A DNA stretch of 64,000 nucleotides from an uncultured Isoptericola sp. (lineage in GTDB: Bacteria; Actinomycetota; Actinomycetes; Actinomycetales; Cellulomonadaceae): positions 186,001-250,000 of the forward strand of contig CANMFP010000002.1 in the NCBI GenBank assembly GCA_947497265.1, read 5' to 3'. A program made the position numbers and the translations under genes. Below, one piece after another: positions 59,541 to 64,000 of this stretch (positions within the stretch are counted from its first letter, which is position 1; each line of letters starts with the position of its first letter). The notes below the pieces were generated by a model. It was given only the letters and a program-made list of their open reading frames with translations, was not told the origin of the DNA and ran no database searches.

Positions 59541-61184
59541 TCAGAAGAGCACCTGCTCGACACCCGCGCCGGCCACCTCGAGCCCGCTGCCGTCGCGAGG
59601 CATCCCCGCGACGGCCCCTCGTGCGGGTGCCTCGACCATCGACCCGGCGGGATAGTCGCCCTCGTCGTGCGGACGGAGCTCGCCGTGCCGGCCGGTGGCA
59701 CCGGACCCTGATCGGTGCCCGGACCGGCCGAACCCGCGCTCGTCGAGCAGGGGACGGACCCGGTCCCACAGCCACTCGCGGTAGCCCTTCAGTGCGTACG
59801 TCCCCCGCGTGAAGACCCGTTCGTACCCGGCCACCAGGTGCGGGTGGTCCTGGGCGAGCCACTCGAGGTACCACTCGCGCGTCCCCGGCTTGAGGTGCAG
59901 CGGGACGACCGTGACGCCGGTCGCGCCGGCGTCGGCCACGGCGTCCAGCAGGCGTCGCAGATGGTCGGTGGAGTCGGTGAGCCAGGGCAGGACGGGCGCC
60001 ACCATGACGCCGCACGGCAGTCCGGCGTCGCGCACCGCGCGGACGAGGTCGAGCCGGGCCCGGGGCGTCGGCGTCCCCGGTTCGACCGCCTGCTGGAGCT
60101 CTTCGTCGACGAACGCCAGCGAGACGCCGAGGCCCACCTCGACCCGCTCGGCCGCGTCGGCGATCAGAGACAGGTCACGGCGCAGGAGCGTGCCCTTGGT
60201 GAGGATCGAGAACGGCGTGCCCGAGTCCGCGAGCGCCGTGATGATGCCCGGCATCAACCGGTAGCGCCCCTCGGCACGTTGGTACGGGTCGGTGTTGGTC
60301 CCGAGCGCGACCGCCTCACGCCGCCACGAGGGTCTGGCCAGCTCGGCGCGCAGCACGTCGTCGACGTTCGTCTTGACCACGACCTCGGAGTCGAATTCCT
60401 TGCCGGCGTCCAGGTCGAGGTACTCGTGCGTCGGGCGGGCGAAGCAGTTGTGGCTGATCACACCGTTGGCGACGAAGTCACCGGTGCCGGTCGTGATGTC
60501 GACCATCTCCTGCTCGAACCCGAGATTCTCGACGCTGACCACCCGCAGGCCGGCCCACGACGTGACGGTGTCGCCGACGACCTCCAGCGGCCGCGCGGAC
60601 GCAGGCGTCGCGGCACCCCGAGGACGGCGGCCGCCGCATCCCATCAGGTGGTCGCCCTGCGTCAGGGACGGTCGCTGCGCCCCACCGGGCCGCTGCCTCG
60701 CGACGTGCTTCCACCCGTCACCGCGCGCAAGGAACCGGTGTTCTCCACTGGCGACCAGCTCGGTCCCGTCGGCAAGGACGACCCGGTACGCCGTCCTCAC
60801 GGTCGGCCATCTCGCGAGCACCTGCGTCGTGACGTAGCGCCTGCCCTCGCCGTCCGGCTCGGTGCCCACGATCTGGTCGCCGACCATGACGTCACGGATC
60901 GGCTTCTGCCGGCCGTCGGCCAGGAGGACCAGCGTCTCCGGATCCAGACAGTAGCGGCACGCATGACTGCATCCCCGGTACGGGTTGACCGTCCAGCCGA
61001 ACGGCATGCGGGACGCCGCCGGAACCTTGGACAGCGCGCTCTTGGCCAGCACCTCGTGGAATGTGATCCCGGCGAACTCCGGCGTACGCACGCTGCGCAC
61101 CAGGCCCGCACGGGCCAGGTCGGTCCGGTCCAGCCCGGGCAGGGCGCCGTCGTCGGCGGTGACCGATTGCGCGTCCCATCTCAC
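59541..61184 (-). CDS. Rv2578c-family radical SAM protein interrupted by an intein
   Basis: The 547-residue precursor contains a radical SAM protein of the SplB-like Rv2578c family and a 168-residue mini-intein. The cluster motif reads GCSHACRY (Cys72 and Cys76) and, after the intein, CFARPTHEYLD (Cys247). When the intein is removed these join to CxxxCxxC, and the mature protein has 379 residues. ALGTNTDPYQRAEGRYRLM and SILTKGTLLRRDL follow in the barrel. The enzyme's reaction is unknown. The GTG start overlaps the upstream gene as GTGA. Confidence 0.93.
   Translation of the reverse strand: MRWDAQSVTADDGALPGLDRTDLARAGLVRSVRTPEFAGITFHEVLAKSALSKVPAASRMPFGWTVNPYRGCSHACRYCLDPETLVLLADGRQKPIRDVMVGDQIVGTEPDGEGRRYVTTQVLARWPTVRTAYRVVLADGTELVASGEHRFLARGDGWKHVARQRPGGAQRPSLTQGDHLMGCGGRRPRGAATPASARPLEVVGDTVTSWAGLRVVSVENLGFEQEMVDITTGTGDFVANGVISHNCFARPTHEYLDLDAGKEFDSEVVVKTNVDDVLRAELARPSWRREAVALGTNTDPYQRAEGRYRLMPGIITALADSGTPFSILTKGTLLRRDLSLIADAAERVEVGLGVSLAFVDEELQQAVEPGTPTPRARLDLVRAVRDAGLPCGVMVAPVLPWLTDSTDHLRRLLDAVADAGATGVTVVPLHLKPGTREWYLEWLAQDHPHLVAGYERVFTRGTYALKGYREWLWDRVRPLLDERGFGRSGHRSGSGATGRHGELRPHDEGDYPAGSMVEAPARGAVAGMPRDGSGLEVAGAGVEQVLF
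60447..60950 (-). other. Mini-intein without homing endonuclease (residues 79-246 of the radical SAM protein)
   Basis: The intein starts with Cys79 in CLDPETLVLLADGRQ (block A) and ends GVISHN before Cys247 (block G, HN plus C). Block B is ELVASGEHRFLARG with the conserved His, and block F is LRVVSVENLGFEQEMVDI. At 168 residues it has no room for a homing endonuclease; the middle (about 160-200) is a short G, R and P-rich linker. All splice residues (Cys1, block B His, penultimate His, final Asn, Cys+1) are present, so splicing should be active. Confidence 0.93.
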
Positions 61185-61765
61185 GCCGCTATTCGAACAC
61201 GAGTTCTATCGGAGGTCAACGGCACGGTGGCCATCGCGGGTGCGTGCGGCGTCGGGCCCGGACGGTACCCCTTGAGGTCCCCGCGGAACACCACGTCGCC
61301 CGGCACACGGAGCAGCGTCTGGGGGCTGACCTTCCAGCGCGGCATCCCCAGGTCGCAGACGCCTGCGTCACGCAGGACGTGGTAGACGAACTCCGAGCAC
61401 ACGAACCGCGTGCTGTCCTCGGAGCCCTGCCCGAGCAGCCCGGCGTGGTTGTAGGAGTACGCGTCGCTGTCCACGGTGAACCGCGCGATGCTCGCTTCGA
61501 CCGCGACGCGCTGCCGCGGCGTGGCCGGGACCTCGATCACCGCGCCCGGCAGCACCGGCATGCGCCGATACAGCTCGTCGTCGAGCCGCTCCCGCTTGAA
61601 GCACCCGACGAACGGGTTGCCCGCGCGGCGGCGGCCGAAGCTGAACATGTGCTCGAGGCCCGGGTCCAGCGCGAGCGCAGCATGCGTGAACTCGGCGCCG
61701 GTGGCCCACCGGATCGCTCGGGACAGGACGGTGGTGCTGCGCGACAGGACGACGTAGACGTTCAC
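61181..61765 (-). CDS. Permuted papain-fold (NlpC/P60-like) protein
   Basis: The 194-residue protein has FTHAALALD (the conserved His) near residue 27, then STRFVCSEFVYHVLRDAG (the catalytic Cys) at about 119-136, in the His-before-Cys order of permuted papain-fold proteins such as YiiX. It may be a thiol hydrolase or acyltransferase with an unknown substrate. No signal peptide is evident. The GTG start follows TATCGT by seven bases, suggesting a leaderless mRNA. It overlaps the radical SAM gene by four bases. Confidence 0.7.
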   Translation of the reverse strand: MNVYVVLSRSTTVLSRAIRWATGAEFTHAALALDPGLEHMFSFGRRRAGNPFVGCFKRERLDDELYRRMPVLPGAVIEVPATPRQRVAVEASIARFTVDSDAYSYNHAGLLGQGSEDSTRFVCSEFVYHVLRDAGVCDLGMPRWKVSPQTLLRVPGDVVFRGDLKGYRPGPTPHAPAMATVPLTSDRTRVRIAA

Positions 61766-61823
61766 GCGACGGACGATATGTCAGCATCGGTCACATCGGG
61801 CCAGGTCAGCGCAAGAATCAGGG

Positions 61824-62018
61824 GTGAACTCAGGGACGGCTCAGGGTTCGCACGACACCCTTGGCCTCACCGTCCGGCGCACGCCCATGGGACTGGAGCT
61901 CGACGTCACGGAAGGTTCTGCCGTCTTCGTCTGCCCCAAGGGCGACGCCCACGGACCCGCCTCGTTCGCGTGGTTCACCGACCCGGCAGGCAACGTGCTC
62001 GCGCTCATCCAGGCCTGA
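61824..62018 (+). pseudogene. VOC (glyoxalase-like) relic with internal deletion
   Basis: The 64-codon frame begins near DTLGLTVRRTPMGLELDV and VFVCPKGDAHGPA, the early half of a common VOC protein, and then jumps to FAWFTDPAGNVLALIQA, its last segment. About 40-50 residues that normally lie between (the TVLNFPV to GI region) are missing, and the true N-terminus before DTLGL is also absent. It is therefore most likely a deleted, non-functional copy. A GTG at 61824 is the only start in frame; no ribosome binding site is clear. Confidence 0.65.
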
Positions 62019-62044
62019 CGCCGAGCCGTCCGTACGGTCCCCGC

Positions 62045-63883
62045 TCAGCGGGACGTGCGTGCGCGCCGTGCGCGCAGGGCCACAGCTGCCGAGACGGCCA
62101 GGAAGAGGCCCGCCACCACGCCGGTCACCGCGGCCGGGACCGCGAGCGCCGCGTCACCGGCCTGAACCTCGGAGAGCATCCGCGCGGAACGGACCCCGAG
62201 GAACCAGCCCGCCGCGAACACCAGCCAGTTCCATCGGCCGAGCCTCGCGTGCGCCAGGTCGCCGAGACGGGCCATCCGGCCCGTCAGCGCCGACCAAGCA
62301 CGCACCACCGGGGCGACGCGCGCGGGCGGTCGCGGGATCGCGTCGGGGCCTCGTGGCGGCAGCGGAATCGTGAGATCGTCGGCGACGCGCCGGTCGATGC
62401 TTGCGGCGACCACGTCGGCCGACAGCCCTTCGTGGACGGTCGGTTCGACGGCGACGCGGAACCCGTCGGCGCCGACGAGCACCCGGCCGCCGTCCGGGCG
62501 GGTGAGCAGTGCGACGCAGTCGGCGAAACGCACGGTGGCCGCGCCGTCCGGCGTCACGACGCTGGCCCCCTCGCGGCCGACGACGAGCGCGACGCCAGGT
62601 GCCACCAGCGACGGGTACCGTTCGCCGTCGACGGTGTCCCGCGACCACACCAGGGCCGGCTCGACCCCGGCCCAGTCGAGACGACCTCCGGGCGTCTGGA
62701 TCAGGGCGTCGTCCCAGACCCGCTGAGCCACGGCCCGCACGTCCTCGAGCGACACGGCGTCGAGCGTCGCACGTCGTTCCTCGACCGAGACCACAGGCGC
62801 CCCCAGCAGGAGGTCGGCCGCGACCGTCGGCAGCATCGCGGCGCCCAGGTGAGGCACGTCGCGCTCGCGGTGCAGCGTCGAGCGCGCCGCGTCCAGGTCC
62901 GCCTCGGAGAGGCCGCCGCCGCGGAGCGTCGCGAGCACGTCCACGAACTCCCCGACCACCGCGTCCTGCCTCTCGGGCAGCGCGTCGGCGTAGAGAGTGA
63001 TCACCGCGGCCGAGGCGTCGCGGACGGAGTAGTCCGCCTCGGTCGCGTAGGAGAGTCCTGTCCGCCGCCGCAGCCGGTCGAACAGCGCACGGGAGGCCAC
63101 CCGGGTGAGCACGACCGCCGCGGGCGACCTGTCCACGACCGCATCCAGCACGACGGCCCCGTCCGCACCGGCGAACGACGCCGGGGTGACCTCCAGGGCG
63201 TTCGTCGGGACCGGCGGAGCGATCCGCGCCCCGCGCGGCAGGCGCAGGTCGAGCCCGGCGGGCACCGCGGCGGTGGTGAGGTGAACCACCGCGTTCTCGG
63301 CCGTGAACCGCTCCTCGGCCCAGTCGCGCACCTGCTCCTCGGTGAGCCGCCGGACGCCCAGCTCGTCGAAGCCGCTCAGCCCGTACCCCCGGGGCCCGTG
63401 ACGCCAGGCGCGCAGCTCCCCGCCGACGCCGCGAACCGAGCCGGACGCCTCCGTGCGCAGCACCTGCTTCTCCAGGGGCAGCCGGGCGACGGGCAGGTCT
63501 CGCAGCGCGGCACAGACGGCGTTGAGGTGCGCGACCACCTCGTCGACCGCCCCGGTCGCGTGAAAGGTCGTGTACATGGCGCCCGTCACACCGTTGTGGT
63601 GCACGTCGACGGGCTGGTCGGAGTGCAACGCCAGGTGCTCGACCAGGTGGGTGATCCCTGCGGTCGCCAGCGTCTCGTCCGCGCGACCCACCCGGAACGT
63701 CAGAGCGCCGGTCACCGGCCCGTCGCGGTGCGCGTGCAGGACCGGGACGTCGTCGACCACCGACCACGAGATCACTCCCGCCAAGGGCGCCAGACGTCGT
63801 CCGAGGTCCTCGGACATCGGGGCCCCGGACGGTGCTGCGGCAGTCTCGGCGACGTCGGGCGCTCCGGTGCGGTCGGTGCTCAC
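62045..63883 (-). CDS. M16-family zinc peptidase with C-terminal membrane anchor
   Basis: The 612-residue protein has the inverted zinc motif ITHLVEHLALHS (HxxEH) near residue 80 and EKQVLRTEASG further on as the likely third ligand. It carries two M16-like halves and, at about 540-610, two membrane helices (NWLVFAAGWFLGV, AVTGVVAGLFLAVSAAVAL). M16 enzymes usually work in pairs or as a fused clam shell; this one is joined to a membrane tail. Substrate unknown. The GTG at 63883 overlaps the upstream gene as GTGA. Confidence 0.8.
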   Translation of the reverse strand: MSTDRTGAPDVAETAAAPSGAPMSEDLGRRLAPLAGVISWSVVDDVPVLHAHRDGPVTGALTFRVGRADETLATAGITHLVEHLALHSDQPVDVHHNGVTGAMYTTFHATGAVDEVVAHLNAVCAALRDLPVARLPLEKQVLRTEASGSVRGVGGELRAWRHGPRGYGLSGFDELGVRRLTEEQVRDWAEERFTAENAVVHLTTAAVPAGLDLRLPRGARIAPPVPTNALEVTPASFAGADGAVVLDAVVDRSPAAVVLTRVASRALFDRLRRRTGLSYATEADYSVRDASAAVITLYADALPERQDAVVGEFVDVLATLRGGGLSEADLDAARSTLHRERDVPHLGAAMLPTVAADLLLGAPVVSVEERRATLDAVSLEDVRAVAQRVWDDALIQTPGGRLDWAGVEPALVWSRDTVDGERYPSLVAPGVALVVGREGASVVTPDGAATVRFADCVALLTRPDGGRVLVGADGFRVAVEPTVHEGLSADVVAASIDRRVADDLTIPLPPRGPDAIPRPPARVAPVVRAWSALTGRMARLGDLAHARLGRWNWLVFAAGWFLGVRSARMLSEVQAGDAALAVPAAVTGVVAGLFLAVSAAVALRARRARTSR

Positions 63884-64000
63884 ACCTTCGCCCGTCGTCG
63901 GCCGGGCCGCGCGCCCTGCCACAGGTACCGCGCCGCCAGACCCGTCGCCGCCAGGAGCACGACCAGACGGACGACCGCGCCCGGCTCGCCCCGGGACACC
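63880..64000 (-). CDS. C-terminal end of an upstream membrane protein (cut by window edge)
   Basis: The last 39 codons of a frame running in from beyond 64000 encode VVRLVVLLAATGLAARYLW, a membrane helix, followed by a basic tail QGARPGRRRAKV. Its TGA overlaps the M16 GTG by four bases, the coupling style used throughout this window. The family cannot be told from this fragment. Confidence 0.5.
   Translation of the reverse strand, partial: VSRGEPGAVVRLVVLLAATGLAARYLWQGARPGRRRAKV

Overview
The window is 64 kb of very GC-rich, densely packed chromosome with GTG/ATG (and one TTG) starts and many 1-4 bp start/stop overlaps. Gene content points to an actinobacterium of the order Micrococcales, plausibly Cellulomonadaceae or Promicromonosporaceae. 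Supporting markers are a GarA-type FHA protein beside MerR regulators, an actinobacterial integration host factor (mihF) next to gmk, a PriA without helicase motifs, and the gene orders pyrR-pyrB-pyrC-PH-carA-carB-pyrF and aroE-mltG-ruvX-alaS. The genus is inference. I see no tRNA, rRNA, CRISPR array, insertion sequence or prophage. No gap between genes exceeds about 180 bases.

Layout. (1) 1-5.3 kb, minus strand: pgsA-like synthase, DUF881, small basic protein, DUF881, garA, MerR (ftsR type), bifunctional nuclease, second MerR (cut by the window edge). (2) 5.6-7.4 kb: a plus-strand DEAD-box helicase with a long leader. (3) 7.4-9.9 kb, minus strand: rpe, hisE, hisG and a PH-domain membrane protein. 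(4) 10-13.8 kb: accessory block with an ECF42-type sigma factor plus DGPF protein, a GNAT acetyltransferase and a hipBA toxin-antitoxin pair, lying between rpe and rsmB. (5) 13.8-32.3 kb: a nearly gapless minus-strand train from pyrR through the whole UMP pathway, mihF, gmk, rpoZ, coaBC, metK, priA, a HAD phosphatase and fmt to rsmB. (6) 32.4-35.1 kb: nusB, efp, a small membrane protein, a SatD-like regulator and aroQ. (7) 35.2-43.7 kb: second accessory block with transporters, redox enzymes, a TetR regulator and hydrolases. (8) 43.7-58.5 kb: aroB, aroK, aroC, aroE, mltG, ruvX, alaS, two small membrane-associated proteins, rpsD, rarA and aspS, with one plus-strand flavin monooxygenase inserted. 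(9) 58.5-64 kb: a PPOX protein, a DoxX-like membrane protein, an intein-containing radical SAM protein, a papain-fold protein, a VOC relic and a membrane M16 peptidase.

How the genes work together. The pyr operon makes UMP from bicarbonate and glutamine, and carries a PyrR-type RNA site just ahead of the pyrR ribosome binding site. The shikimate genes aroB, aroQ, aroE, aroK and aroC supply several steps towards chorismate, but the chain is split by the second accessory block. The most interesting regulatory DNA is in four places: two equal-geometry palindromes over the satD promoter, paired palindromes over the hipBA promoter, a perfect 16-bp palindrome between a TetR gene and its divergent neighbour, and an ECF42-like promoter ahead of the DGPF-sigma pair. 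Several genes seem to be transcribed as leaderless mRNAs, with a TANNNT element 6-9 bases before the start codon. The most unusual protein is the radical SAM enzyme, whose mini-intein sits directly before the third cysteine of its iron-sulfur motif.
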